Position numbers and translations under genes: made by a program
NCBI GenBank assembly: GCA_025738555.1
Contig: JAOVFP010000009.1
Coordinates: 310,001 to 374,000, forward strand
Direction: 5' to 3'
DNA: 64,000 nt
Source: Cyathus striatus
Taxonomy: Eukaryota; Basidiomycota; Agaricomycetes; Agaricales; Nidulariaceae
The notes under the pieces: generated by a model
What the model saw: the letters and a program-made list of their open reading frames with translations, nothing else
The model's database searches: none
What the model was told of the DNA's origin: nothing
Part shown: positions 1-11,910 of the stretch, piece after piece
How the letters are laid out: each line of letters starts with the position of its first letter
Numbering within the stretch: the stretch's first letter is position 1

Positions 1-108
1 ACTAATTATAACGTAAAAGAAACGTCAAGTGTATGTGGTAACATAGGCATAAGAACGAGTACAAAACATATAATTCGTTTCCTGCCCACGAACGTACCAA
101 TTGTACTC

Positions 109-1005
109 TCAAGAAGATAAAGTAGAATAATAGTCCGTCAGAGACTCCATGGAACGGGAGAAAGAGGCTCTGTAACGCGGAAGAGTGGGCGGAGCCAAAT
201 ACCGCGAAGATTCCTCCTGAAGAACGGTCTCCTGAAGAAATTGCGCAGCAGCTTCTACCTTTAAAGGTGGTATAACGGCATAGAAGGCTGGGTGGTCCTT
301 CTCGTGAATTTCGGGTAAGGACAGCGACGTAGAAGGAGGAGAATACAAGCCTGACGTGCCGCTGCTGCTAGAGCTGGCTAAACCCGGAGAAGCCAGTTGG
401 ACCATAGAGGGGGCAGAGAAGCGCATTGAAGACAGGCTGGAAAATGAAGAACACGGCGAGTTTGCGAGAGCTTCTTTGACGAGAGTCCATTTCAGGAGGT
501 CGTCCCCAGACGTGCTTGGTGGGAGAGTTTGATAGGAAAGATCGATACCTGTAAGCCGTCTGCTCCTTCGCTGTCTTAGTGTGTTAAATCCAGGTCGTTC
601 AGTTACAGGTTTCTGCTATGTTTCTAACGTCAGCCGCCTGGAAAAGTGAGATGAATGAGTATATGCGCACCGGATCCTTTTTATCGTTATCTGTCTCTTC
701 TTCGGGGGGTTTCTCGTCCTCTTCTTGGGAGAAATCGCTGTCTGAAAGCGCGATAACACCCACTGATGATGTGAGTGTCGGGCGTGAGATACATATGGAT
801 CGGTGGGATCGATAGCACAAAGCGACGTACTGTCATCAGGACAAGAACAGTCACACTCCTCTTTATCTATATAAGAGATGGCCTTGGTTTCGATTTCAGA
901 GGACTTTGGGGACTTGCGAGGAGAGAAGAATGCCGAGACGACGATGCGGAAAGAGGCGAAAGTGCGAAGGGCGGCTCTGGAGAGTTTACGGAGGAAAACA
1001 GGCAT
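109..1005 (-). CDS. Hypothetical protein, three exons
   Basis: I do not recognise this family. Read on the minus strand from the ATG at 1005, a basic hydrophobic N-terminus (MPVFLRKLSRAALRTF) leads to a Cys-rich patch (ECDCSCPDD). A GTACGT donor near 833 and a CAG acceptor near 765 then join an acidic stretch (QEEDEKPPEEETDNDKK). A second intron (donor GTGCGC, acceptor ATAG near 614) leads to a Ser/Pro-rich C-terminal part that ends in TGA at 109-111. Both joins keep the frame and no domain is evident. The N-terminus could be a mitochondrial or membrane-targeting segment, but that is inference. Continuous open frames across both splices and clear acidic and Ser/Pro composition support a real gene; the exact exon borders are less sure. 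Confidence 0.55.
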
Positions 1006-1792
1006 ATTGTAAGGACAGGAATGTTTAAGGAGGGGAATTTTAAAGGAGGGAAAGAGAAGAAGAAGTAGATGATGGAGCGAAGGGAGGCGGGATGGGTTGT
1101 GCAGGCAGAGATTTTGAAGGTGCAGCGATTTCCAAATCCAGGATTGACAAGTATCCTATATCGCGTGGCTTTCGAACCCAGTATAATCCCTACTCGTAGC
1201 CATACAAGCGTGAACCAATATCCTCTCTTCTCTGTCTTTAGTCTTTCCCAGCTTCTTTTCTTATCAGGCTTTCTTGAAGTTTAAACTTTGTGTGCCCAAC
1301 AACGGAGAAACGTCTGCATGCGGCCACAGTAGAGCCAGCGAATCACTGAAGCTAGCTTGGACCGAAGACCGTAGTTCTGTTCTTCTTCAACTCTTCCTAC
1401 GAGAAAGAGAGATCGTATCCAGAGCCACCAGCTAGTAGAACGCAAGAAATATAAATGACTTGAACTGCCAGCACACCGGGGTATTGGTTCTACGTTAGCA
1501 TCCTGAGCTGAGCTGTGACCAAGAAAGTAATTTGGTCTTGAGCTTGAAGTGGGCTGTGGCCAGAAAAGATAGATGGCCGTAGAAACGACCTTCTTCGCTT
1601 CTCCTCCATCGGGTAGATGTCCTTGTTTGAATCTTCCTACGCAGGCTTTCTCACAGTTTATTGCTAACGACATATTCTGTCTCAACAAACGCTTCTACCA
1701 TCACGATGACTATGCAAACGGCTCCGAATCCAGCCTTCAAGACATCTAAATATAAAACTTAACATCATCACAAAGCGCCCACCCATGCACCC
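1006..1792. other. Intergenic region, divergent promoters
   Basis: No supported gene. Short open frames on both strands (such as 1281-1688 minus) show no family signal. The interval separates the 5' ends of two divergent genes and so should hold both promoters. Confidence 0.5.
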
Positions 1793-3331
1793 ATGAGCCA
1801 AACCATAGAAACCCCCTTCAGGATCTCTGTCCCAGATGAACAACTTTCCTTGCTGAAGCGGAAACTCTCTTTCGCCGTCTTTCCTGATGAACCAGAGGGC
1901 GCAGGTCGTGACTATGGTGTTCCTCTGGCTGATATGCAGCGTCTCGTAGCGCGCTGGAAGGATGGGTACGATTGGAGAAAGTACGAAGCTGAGCTGAACG
2001 AAGAACTTCCGCAGTTCACGCAAGATTTTGAGGTGAAAGGGTTTGGGACGTTCAATCTCCACTACGTCCATAAGAAGAGTGCGTCACCGAACGCGATTCC
2101 GTTGCTTTTCGTTCATGGGTGTGAGTGCTATTGATTTCTAACATCATCACATCCCTTTGACAACTGCTCGTGTCACAGGGCCGGGTAGCTTCCTTGAAGT
2201 GCGAAAAATCTTACCTTTGCTGACTGCTGTGGACGATAGTCATCCTACATTTCACGTCGTTGCACCTAGTCTACCCGGATATGGCTTCTCTTCAGCCCCA
2301 ACGAAGAAAGGGTTTAAATATGCTCAGTATGCGGAGTTATTCAACAAGTTAATGGTGTCGCTGGGGTATAATGAATATAGTACGTCCGGGGTGATTCTCT
2401 TGATAAATGGAATACTGATGTTGTTGTTAGTAACCCAAGGAGGTGACTTGGGCTCCTACGTACGCGTGCTAGCTTATATTTAACGATGTGCGCTATATTC
2501 TTTCGTTGCAGATTACACGTTGGATAGCTAGTCTCTATGGTGGTAAACATAGCAAAGCCTGGCATACCAACTACCCTCGATCCCCTAGGTACATTTCGTC
2601 TCAATGTCCTTCTCAACTTACTAACCTTCACCTCAGTGCTGGACCCCCATCCCTGTTCCGGCAACCGCTGCAATACCTCTCGTACTTTATAACACCTTAC
2701 ACGGAAGCCGAGAAGGCAGGTCTCAGACGTACCGAATGGTTTCAAACCCAAGGCCACGGATACAATGCCCTGCAGAAGACGCAGCCCCAGACTATAGGGT
2801 ACGCAGTAACCGATTCTCCTGTTGGCCTGCTCGCGTGGATCTACGAGAAGTTGGTGAATTGGAGCGATGGGTATGCTTGGGAAGACGATGAAGGTGTGTA
2901 TCTTTGCTTTATTTGATGGTAAGTATATTGACCAGCGGGTGTTGCATGCAGTTTTGACTTGGATTTCGATATATTGGTTCTCGAGATGTGGGCCTGCAGC
3001 TCCGTTTAGAGTGTATTACGAGTCTGCACACGGGGGTGCGAAGTTCCCCGAAAATACGACTATACCTATGGGATTTTCGTATTTCCCTAAAGAGCTTTAC
3101 AATGTTCCAAGGCGGTACGACTATTTCGTATTTCAGGGCTCATCTTATAGGTGCTGAAGGACACACTGTAGATGGCTTAAAAGGCCGAACTTGGTGTTTG
3201 AATCTGAGCATGAACGAGGGGGACATTTCGCTGCGCATGAGAACCCAGAGGGGTTGGTTGGGGATTTGCGCAGGATGTTTGGGAAGGGAGGGGCTGCGTT
3301 TGGGGTAGTTCCTGGCAGGATGGGGTTTTAG
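1793..3331 (+). CDS. Epoxide hydrolase (alpha/beta hydrolase, EHN domain)
   Basis: Seven exons (1793-2120, 2179-2379, 2431-2459, 2512-2588, 2637-2893, 2952-3114, 3184-3331) give about 400 aa with no frame break. The N-terminal third matches the epoxide hydrolase N-terminal lid ([18 protein letters not shown]). Splicing restores the oxyanion motif HGWPGSF across exons 1/2 and the nucleophile motif TQGGDLGSY across exons 2/3/4, with Asp as the nucleophile. The C-terminal exon holds [15 protein letters not shown], where the catalytic His lies. Such enzymes open epoxides with water to give trans-diols, usually in the cytosol or at the ER, in detoxification or secondary metabolism. All catalytic landmarks are present, so the gene looks functional. 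The least certain junction is the last (CG|G at 3114/3184). It resembles juvenile-hormone/microsomal-type hydrolases; its substrate cannot be read from sequence. Confidence 0.93.
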
Positions 3332-3530
3332 CCATGGTGTGAAGTAAATCCAGGAACTGTGACGGTTCCACCGTATCCCTGACCTTAAAGATGAGAACTA
3401 CCCAGGGGATGCAGTTGTGAAAGACAAAAAATCCACTAGATAATGTGTCTCACTTGGCACTCGCTTCGGAATTACTTTCGCAATATTTCTCACGGGTCCG
3501 GGAGTAAACAAGTTTTCCGATAGTCTCGTT

Positions 3531-3605
3531 CCCATCCGTTTTAGGAAAGAACATCGTGAGAATTTTACAATTCTGCTCCTGCGGGTCTTTCCTAAAACGG
3601 ATGGG
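3531..3605. repeat. Perfect 20-bp inverted repeat, 35-nt loop
   Basis: Arms 3531-3550 and 3586-3605 are exact reverse complements (CCCATCCGTTTTAGGAAAGA). The 75-bp unit could be a miniature inverted-repeat element or a long hairpin. No target-site duplication is evident just outside the arms. Confidence 0.85.
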
Positions 3606-4645
3606 TATTGGAATTGCTGACTGCGTCAGCGGCGACCTTGTTTGACTTTAAAAATTATTGTTCAGTATTCTGTTGAGAGTGCTGTGGTTAAGCTCAACTC
3701 CATGAGCTGAACGAAAGATTGGAAGGTCAAATTGAAATCTGTGGGAAAAATATATATTCGTGGGAATAGTCACGTGAGTATTGAAAAGTGAACCGATTAT
3801 TCGCCTGCAGAGAAACCTTGTCAAACAAGGTGACGAGACTAGTTTTCCGGATGCTTCACTCGTGTCCAAATCCTCCATTCGGCCCCCCCTGTCGATGGCT
3901 CTGTCTTCTTTATGAATGTTCAAATACTCTCTTAGCCTGATGAGACCTGAGGCCTATGAGGACTTAGAACACCCAGAAAACATCGCAGAGGTCATCGGAA
4001 GAGTCAAATAGCGCTGTATTCAGCAATGTTTCTGGAGCATCTGCTCATCCTAAGTTGAGCTCTGACAGAGGTGGAGGACACTTATGATAGTATCCTGGAT
4101 TGTCGATTGTCGATGCCGTGGGTAAGAATAAGTACGTGTTTCCTGACTGGAGATTGGCGGATAGGTCTATCAGGTCAGATCCCCTCGCCATCGGGCGTCT
4201 TTGAATGTAAACTTACTGTTTAAGTTCAGGCCTATATTATTTGGATTTGAGCAGAAAACCCTTCGCATTTGCGGGGTCGGATCCGGATATATCTTAGCTC
4301 TAGGAATCAGAAAAGCAGCGGGCCACTCTTCTGCAAGTACCACCATCGTAAAGCCTTCGGGTGTTTCACTGCGTTTGGATTCGTTTGCTTTGATATTGCT
4401 GCTACTGCTGCTCCGGCTTGCTTGAACTATGTCAATTCGTGAAGTTTTTGTTTTTGTTGCTGTTGCTCGAGAAATTGCTCGAAAGTCGGACTTGAGATTG
4501 TTTTACTATCGCTTAGAACGGGGATGGAATTCCGAATGATGCTACGTATTATGATCACGCAGAACTTCAAATCTCTGAAACAGGAGTAGACTTGGAAATC
4601 AACAATTCTTTTTCTTTTTGCGCAGCGCCTGCACGGTTAGGACCA

Positions 4646-4681
4646 CTAGATTGATTGGCTTATTGCAGGCAATCAATCTAG
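4646..4681. repeat. Perfect 12-bp inverted repeat
   Basis: Arms 4646-4657 (CTAGATTGATTG) and 4670-4681 are exact reverse complements around a 12-nt loop. Function unknown; it could be a hairpin or a chance palindrome in AT-rich DNA. Confidence 0.7.
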
Positions 4682-5009
4682 ACTGTGATTCTTCTCGTTT
4701 GGACACTGCCATTGAATTATATCTTCAAGAATAGGTTACATATTACAGTTTATATCTGCATTTTATAAGTATTGTCCACAGTCGGATTGTAGATGTTTGT
4801 TAATTGATGTTGACCGACTACCAGTCTCGACTAGAAAACCATTCGAATCGATTATGATACGATTTACTGCAATCGTGCATTACACGTGAATATTATTTAT
4901 GGTTCCGTTTTGCAAGGTGGAGTAGGCAATTCACCGTGCAGAACGGGAATCAACGATACGCGAGAGGCATGCACATAGCGAAGTCGCTGAGTTCCTGAGT
5001 TCGAATATT

Positions 5010-5417
5010 GGGTGACTCTCCATAACGGTCTGAAATTTCAGACACTGTTGCAGACATGTTCCTGACGGAAAGCTCCGAAGAGTGGAGTTTGAAAATGTGG
5101 TCACGCATCTGGAAAGAAGCCGCTGCAGACAGTAAAATTGAGGTGAAAGTTGTTTGAGAGCGCTCCTAGAGCGTGTCTGAAAGTGGAGGGGGGGCAAAAA
5201 TGTGTTTCCAAGTCGCCGCGGACAGTAAAATTGAGTCGAAAGTCGTCTGAGAGGCAAAAATGCGATGTCTACAACAAAGTTTGGAACCGGGTGGCCTCGT
5301 CTTGCTGAGTATGAAAGTTTCGCTTATTCATGAACCTTAGCAACGGCATCTCGGCTCAACGAGTCTGAATCGAAATCTGGCTCTAGAAACCATTCCAGAC
5401 GTTATGGAGAGTCACCC
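5010..5417. repeat. Inverted repeat pair with internal degenerate direct repeat
   Basis: An 18-bp perfect inverted pair (GGGTGACTCTCCATAACG at 5010-5027, its reverse complement at 5400-5417), with partial similarity continuing inward, bounds about 400 bp. Inside, 5119-5160 and 5215-5253 are near copies in direct orientation sharing GACAGTAAAATTGAG and flanking bases. The layout looks like a small decayed mobile element or rearranged repeat; no coding capacity is seen. Confidence 0.7.
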
Positions 5418-5802
5418 ATTACTCCCGGAAGCCCAAAATTTGCCCAAAGGATATAACCACCTTGAAAATACACTAAAGCCGAAAATAAAATGCTCTGGGG
5501 ATCTACGAACGGTATGACTTCGAGCCCATATTTCATTTGGAGAGAACTTCTTCGGGATGGACGATCCTTATTGGCGCTTGAACTTGCCTAAATTTTGATC
5601 TGGTTCAAGAATTCAAGCTTCAGCTTCAGTGCTCTCTCAGATCTCAGATTCCATCATGAGATGTATGTTTGTTTAGAAGTAGATCTCGCTCGAATCATCA
5701 CTCTATGATAAGTACCGTCGAGTCCACGCTGCGGTGACTCGACTCTCACCATCCCGTTGCAAGTCCACAGCTCCACCCACCTTCCTGCAGTTGCTTCTCA
5801 TT

Positions 5803-7964
5803 ATGAAGTCATTCTCTATTCCTCTACTATTCGCCTCACTAGCAGTTGCCGCTCCTTCAATCGGTGTCCAAGGCTCAGAGCAGTTCCCATTGAACACGGA
5901 GGATGTTGACACTTATGCTGGGTTTAACATCGATTTGAATGCTCCGCGACTTCTCCAGTTTGAGAATAGGTCGCCTATTTGGATGACTGAATTAGAGAAG
6001 GTGCTCACTGCTTATGTCCGAGTCGGCTTCAACTCTTCATGTTCTTACCTATTCAAGCCAAAACACGAGGAGAAAAGTTCTTTGACATGCGAGTTTTCTT
6101 ATAAATAAACTGCGCTTTTGTGTTGACCATTTGAATGGAAAATTGACAGCACTGAAACCCAAGATCTGAGTTTCCGGACCCCATTTAGCAAACGTAAGAA
6201 TTACAATAGTCTCATCGTTACTTTGACAAGACCTTGATAATTTTACAATATACAGTCAGTGCTTTTCCAACCCCGAATGCGACAGAAAGAGTCAAATCTG
6301 TATTGAAATTTTTATCCACCGAGGGACCTCGGGGGAATCTTAAGAAATTTACCAGCTTCAGGACAAGACGTTTGTGATTTCTTTGCCTTCTCTGTTTCTT
6401 CCTGTATTGATATTTGATTTCCAGATTACCTCAGTGACGTAATATATATACCTTATCGTGTCTTGCCCTTCTGATTCTTCCAAACACAGACCGGACGACA
6501 AAGTCAGAAATGGCTTCTTTCCAAAATATCTGAGGTGATTTACTATATTCAATTGATATTTCTATCATATTATATATATTTCTAAGTTGACAAACAAATA
6601 CGCCTCCTCAAGTCTTCGTGAATTAATCAGTCTCATCGAATTTCCTCATTCCTGGGGCCAGAATAGTATTGTCTGTAATTCATAAATTCATTGCTCGATG
6701 TCCTCTAATTCTTAGATATAGATCGTTCGGATTAACGGCTCATCTACCGAAGATGATGGAGTTGTCGTTATTGGAGCACATCAAGACAAGCTCTTATGCC
6801 TTTCAGAATTATCTCGATGATTTCTAACATTTCCACTGTGTTAGCACGAATTGGACTCCTTCCCTTCCCATTCCCGGTACGTATAGTACCTCTTACATAC
6901 TAGCTAATGATAGCTGATATGAGAGTCACGACAGGAGCCGATGGTGAATAATCTGCCTCGGACTTTTCGCCACGACTGACCTTGACTTTAGATGATGGAT
7001 CTGGATCTGTTGCTATTTTAGAGGCCTATCGAGTACTAATTGCTGCAGATTTCAAACCAGCCAGGACGGTTGAGTTTCACTGGTATTCTGCGGAAGTACA
7101 GACTTTACTACCCTACAAACATTAGGTCAACTAATGACTAGATTTAATTGCAGGAAGGCGGCCTTCTTGGATCCCAAGCTATTGTCAAGGATTATCAAGC
7201 TCGTTCGGTAAACGTGATTGCAATGACTGAGGTACTTAAATATATACGTCATTCAACACTTAGTACTTACTCGGGACTACTAGTTTGATATGACAGCTTG
7301 GGTGAAGGTACTAAAGCTTACGTCTGAAGTATCCAAAAAATTGATCATTGCTAGCGAGGTACACGCGAGGAAGTGGGAATCATGGTTGACTTTGTCAACA
7401 CGAAGTGAGAATGTCCGTTTGGTATCGTCTAATTTACTGACATTTCCTACAAGTCTCACGAGGTTCAACATGCAACTTGTGGACAAATATCTTGATATAC
7501 CATATGTGGAGGTATGCATAATTCATGTTGCGTATAATGGAATGGGAGCTCATGTATACCTTGGAATAGACCAAATGTGGCTTCGCATGCAGTGATCAGT
7601 TGAGATGATGTTTTCGTCACTTCTATGCATGTGTATGTGCTTAACTTTGCCCTCAATTTCTAGAGCCTCGTGGGAGAAGGCTGGGTACCCTTCTTCTTTC
7701 AACATAGGTATGTTAACATATATGTTGTGAAGTAATTTTGCTGAAATTGAAATTGTAACAGAGGGCGACTTCAAAAACTCCAACCCGAACGCTCACACCA
7801 CGAACGAGCAAGCAAACTGTTACTTCTTACTATCCTTGTCGATAATCATTTTGCTATAAAGTGTAATTGATATATCAGATGAATTCAGCTTCTCTCATAT
7901 GTTGGAATTCTCTAAGCTAGCAGTTGCCGTTGCGATCGAACTAGGCGGATGGAAAGAGGAATAG
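5803..7964 (+). CDS. Secreted M28 leucyl aminopeptidase, 19 exons
   Basis: A signal peptide ([18 protein letters not shown]) precedes a fungal-type M28 zinc aminopeptidase. Splicing recovers every metal or catalytic landmark: GAHQD (His ligand, near 6775), PGADDDGSG (bridging Asp), SAEEGG (general-base Glu), MTEFDMT (Asp) and NAHTTND (His, near 7790), plus the Cys pair in CGFACSD. The family removes N-terminal residues, often Leu, from peptides outside the cell. The gene is cut into about 19 exons, including a 14-nt one (6425-6438) and a 9-nt one (6935-6943). Three introns need GC donors (6089, 6790, 7808). The exon 1/2 junction is the weak point: the donor at 6001 does not join in frame to the expected start of exon 2 near 6058, but the acceptor at 6077 does, at the cost of six residues. 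So it is either functional with a shifted acceptor or carries an early lesion. DQASW replaces the usual DHASW. Confidence 0.82.
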
Positions 7965-8511
7965 ATACCAGATGCCAGTGGACTGAAGATAGTACTAGAT
8001 CAAAATGGTACTATAAGCATTTGTCCTGACTTATTCATGTGTCCTATTACATATTTTATCGTTATGTAATCTTTAGATACGTGAAGATTCTGATATACAC
8101 TGACCCCAAACCTCAAAGTTGACTGTAGTATATTCGGAGCACTGTCTTTAATAAGTTTTAACTATCTGGCATTCTAAGCTGAAGTCTAAGAGATGTTGAC
8201 TTATCCTTGGAAGTGGGATCACTCTAATGCAATGCCGACGATAAAAAATATAGCCAGGCCTACTCAGTACCTATATATCACACAAATTACTCACAAGCCT
8301 CACATAGGCAATGCCAATTTCGCCTAAGTTCACCATAGACACTGTGCGACGTACTTACGTAAGATTGTAAGTCAGCAATCAACCTGTCTTGGCCAAGGTG
8401 CCCGGCGGTCCAGTAACTTCTTGTCTCTTTTCTTACCGACCTCCAATCAAGTTATATACAAGCTGACTGTCATTCTTATTGCAAGATTTTTGGCTACAGA
8501 GGAAAAAAGGG
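7965..8511. other. Intergenic, convergent gene ends
   Basis: AT-rich spacer between the 3' ends of the aminopeptidase and the first UstY-like gene. I see no coding or repeat structure. Confidence 0.5.
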
Positions 8512-9558
8512 TTAAGGCGGCTCGGGTAGATCCTCTGCATCTCCAAAGCGAGTAACGTGGCTTTCGTCAATGTGTACTGCGTGTTCATAGTTCCAGGCAG
8601 CAATCTTCTCGAAGTTTCGACATGTATGCTCAGTGCTGAAGTTTGGATATGGCGAATGCCAACCATGGACCCAATGGAACGTGATAATTCCGGTGTCAGC
8701 CGTACACATGAGTCTCTGTCGTAGCATCTCAATGCAATGATCTGCTGAATGGTGAGTGTGTCTGCTAACATGTTTTTGATTTTATGAATTACCTAGATGA
8801 CTGCGCAATTCCTTCGCCTTTGCTTCGAACATCTGGTCAATTGGTTCATAATATTCGCGATAGGTATACTTGCGCAGCATGTTCTATTAAAAATGTTACT
8901 CATACCTGCCTCAGTGCCGTATGTGTAAACTTCTGCTTACCAAACAATGCAGTTGGTGATTTGACTCTAGGGCTGCCATGTAACCTCCCCCATCTTCCTG
9001 TTGAAATTTAACATACGAAAGTGAAGCTGGAATTCCTGCTTTCAATCTTTCTACCTCCGATAACCTTATTGGACGAACTACATAGGAACAACGTAAGTCA
9101 ACGCCCTTCTCGTAATCGTTAGGATGCATCTTAATGCTGACTATTCTTTGTAATTCGGTTCCAAGCCGCATCAACACCAGGATTTGGAGGACCTCTATAT
9201 TCGGATGGGTACATAAAAGAGCCATTGAAAACGACGACCTCATATTCCACTGCTTCAAGTGCTGGTGCTAGAAATGATACTTTCTATCAAGCTTATGATG
9301 ATTTAGCTAATATCACATACAGTAAGCCGGTATATGGTTTGTGGATGTTGTGATCCTTGGTGATCCTTTATGAAGAGATACTCCAAGCAGTATACACGAT
9401 ACAAACAGAAGGATCATGTTGAAGATCAACAGTCCTTTTAATGTATGATACCAAAGGCGCCTCGGTGGTTGATATGAATCCGATGGTCCGGGCAACAGCT
9501 GTTGCGTTGATTCATCGACCATGCTAGGCAATTTGGTGTAGCTATTCGAAGAAGACAT
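8512..9558 (-). CDS. UstY-like oxidase (DUF3328), copy 1
   Basis: Five exons read from the ATG at 9558. A cytosolic N-terminus is followed by one membrane helix (LLIFNMILLFVSCILLGVSL), then the lumenal DUF3328 domain. Family hallmarks are the HQLHC motif in EDGGGYMAALESNHQLHCL and the second motif DHCIEMLRQRLMC near 8700, then HTCRNFEKI. UstYa/UstYb-type proteins of ascomycetes carry out oxidative cyclisation of ribosomal peptides (ustiloxin, phomopsin, asperipin), with conserved His/Cys thought to form the active site. All splice joins keep the frame: AAT A|TT after the second exon, CTG CAT TGT TTG|AAC before the fourth, CTA G|AT before the last. The neighbourhood holds a paralogue (11911-12903) and a Kex2-type repeat precursor, which fits peptide modification. 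The substrate is inferred, not shown. Confidence 0.9.
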
Positions 9559-10763
9559 TGGACGGGGAGTTTAACATGTAAAAGTAAGTTTTTTTGTGAA
9601 GTAGTTATTCGGAAAATGATGAGCTTCGTGAAAGCATAAGACCATAAGGTTCATGACCGAACTATGATACTCGGTGTGGGTTAAGTGGGAACAATGAATC
9701 GTTTACTCTTTAGAAGCTCTGAATTCTAAGTATGATGGTTCTTGTGATTTAACGGCGAGTTCGGCCTTAACATGTCTGGGTCTAGCATTGATATATTTCC
9801 TTCCGGTACTCTGCTCTCAGAACCGTATGGTCTCGGTGAGCGCGATTGAGCTGATTATTTTTAGCAAGATATATATTTATAGAAGATTCAGACTGTACTT
9901 GAACTAAATTGATTCATTTCTTGATGATCAAGAAGGGAAATCCACTTCGAAAAAAACTATCAGTGATTTGAATGTATGAGATGTCACGGGCTTGGCTTCT
10001 GTTTGATGACATGCATGTACATTGTACTTACCGTGGTCTTTGTATCTATTCTCATCTTACTCCTGTGAACGGCGCTCTCTATTAACTTTTTGATTGACCT
10101 GGGTGCATCACTAACTACTAGATTTCTTCCCCTGGCCGAGTATCGAACTTTGGAGTTCAAAAATATGGTTTGATGTTACCAACTTCAAATTTCAATTGTG
10201 CCCACGGGCACTCAGACGAAAATAGCTGTGCTTTGCATAATTCCCACGTGAAAGCACAATCCACTCATGTAGCCGTCATTGCTCAGAAGGCCGCATTGGA
10301 CTTGTAGAAACTTGCATCTGAATGCTTGAAACATTAACTTGGCCTGCTCGATACTCCGATACGCGTAGGGTCGAGTCCGCGCTTGTTCACCACTATTGAA
10401 ATAAAATCGAAGTATATTTATAAAGTTGCATCTATGATAGTCTCAAATTTTGTGTATCTAACCTATCTTAACTATCTTATATTCGTATTTTAAGCCAACA
10501 TGGAAATATTAGATTTTACTTCCAAAATAAGAATCTTGAGAATCTTGCACAGGTTCATTGGCAGAATCCCAATCGGATCCATTAAATCAAGTCGCCGTGC
10601 ATCCAACATTGTTCACTACATAAACACATTGTAAACGCGTAAGTGAAACTAGTGATAAGGTTGCTTGTAGTTGCTTGGTTTGGAGGGCGATAGATAACAA
10701 ATATCTCTCATGCATTTGTCAGGTAGTGTGAAAAACTTCGGACCCCGAAGGCTTTGTTCATTC
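9559..10763. other. Intergenic, AT-rich
   Basis: Upstream of UstY-like copy 1 and downstream of the RidA gene. No open frame shows a family match on either strand. It should contain the promoter of copy 1. Confidence 0.45.
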
Positions 10764-11273
10764 TCATTGTCTGGGAACCTCTGCTATACATTCTATTTCC
10801 ATAGATGCTCCAAATGGGAGGCTGGCAACGCCAACACATGTTCGTGCGGGCATCTTCCCACCTTCAAAGAACTGTATAACAATCTCGTTAGTATCATCCA
10901 ACACACTGTTTAGCTCGTACTAGGGAACTAATCCATTACCTCGCTATATACCTCATTCATAAGATGGAATTCGCCTTGCATATTTGCCATGTATACATTA
11001 GCTTTGACGATGTGCTCTAATCCTGAACCGGCTGCTTTCAAGACAATGGCCATATTTTCCAATGCTGCTCGCTGGAAGGTCAAGTGATAAATATGTGAGT
11101 CTAAATTCGATAAATTATCTAACCGTTTGTGCTTTTATTCCTCCTTCAACGAGTTTGAATTCTTTTGTACAGCCAATCGTACCTGACACATATACACGGT
11201 CCCCTGATATGACTGCTTGACTGAAGACAGGTAACGGGGGAACAGCATCAGGTGTCGAAACGATTGTCTTCAT
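10764..11273 (-). CDS. RidA/YjgF family imine deaminase, three exons
   Basis: Three exons (11124-11273, 10952-11071, 10764-10871) encode 125 aa, the usual RidA length. Each exon is a whole number of codons. Visible family features are an N-terminal TPDAVPPLPVFSQAV, the strand GDRVYVSGTIG, the helix QRAALENMAIVLKAAGSGL-type segment, VKANVYM, and the C-terminal ARTCVGVASLPFGASMEIE, with the Arg that binds substrate carboxylate and the Glu of IE. RidA proteins hydrolyse reactive enamine/imine intermediates released by PLP enzymes; some relatives work inside biosynthetic clusters. The gene lies between the two UstY-like genes in the same orientation, so shared expression is plausible. It has no single long open frame, so simple ORF scans would miss it. 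Confidence 0.9.
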
Positions 11274-11910
11274 AGTGTCTTAGAAGGGTATGTATGGGGC
11301 CTGCGGACCAATGCCTCATAGTGTTTAAGATCCACAAACTTATATCCCAAAGTCTCGACGAGATTCAAGGTTCTTGGTAACATCATTTTCTATTCTCATG
11401 GGGCATCGGGGTTGACACCCACTCCGGTTAGCTTACTACTAGGAAACTGCAAAGCCACCTGTATTTCCGTGGGATAATTTTCAGAAACGTTTAAGTCCAT
11501 ACGTTCATGGGCGTTATTAGGCTTCTATAATATCGCTCATTCACATACAAAGGATCGGTCATTAACGATTTTAGATCTCATCTTGCTACAGGAGAGCTTG
11601 AAGAACGTTGGACTGATCGGTGTTATGTCACACCAACCTTTCACATATGCTCGGGGTTTCAGTATGAAGTATACCGGTTAAAATTCAACGAAGGGGGGTA
11701 GAGAAGGACCAAGATTGATGGACTTGTTATCCAACTTTAGATAAGGCGAGAATATTTCACTACAAGACCTTTATTTATCACGCTGGTAGGCTCATTTATT
11801 GTACAGAATATTGATCGGGTTTACAAGAATGGTAATCAAGCTGTCCAAAAATCGAAGTTCTCTAAACCGGCTGTTATTCCGTGGACTTGATCTTTCAGAT
11901 CGAAAAACAG
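11274..11910. other. Intergenic or unrecognised
   Basis: Between the RidA start and the UstY-like copy 2 stop. A minus-strand open stretch around 11280-11400 has no recognised motif. I cannot support a gene here; it should include the RidA promoter. Confidence 0.35.

Larger units (their letters stand above)
3332..5802. other. Gene-poor stretch with small repeats
   Basis: About 2.5 kb with no supported coding region. The open frames here (such as 3648-3923 minus and 4931-5257 minus) carry no recognisable motif. It holds two perfect short inverted repeats, a longer inverted pair and a degenerate two-copy direct repeat, listed separately. The last 100 bases should hold the aminopeptidase promoter. 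Confidence 0.5.

Noticed and set aside
1160..1200. Possible minus-strand tRNA T-loop (GGGTTCGAAAGCC)
   Set aside because: The flanking bases do not pair as a T-stem and no other cloverleaf parts are present.
10340..10400. Possible tRNA (GGGTCGAGTCC resembling a T-arm)
   Set aside because: No matching D-arm, anticodon arm or acceptor stem could be found around it.
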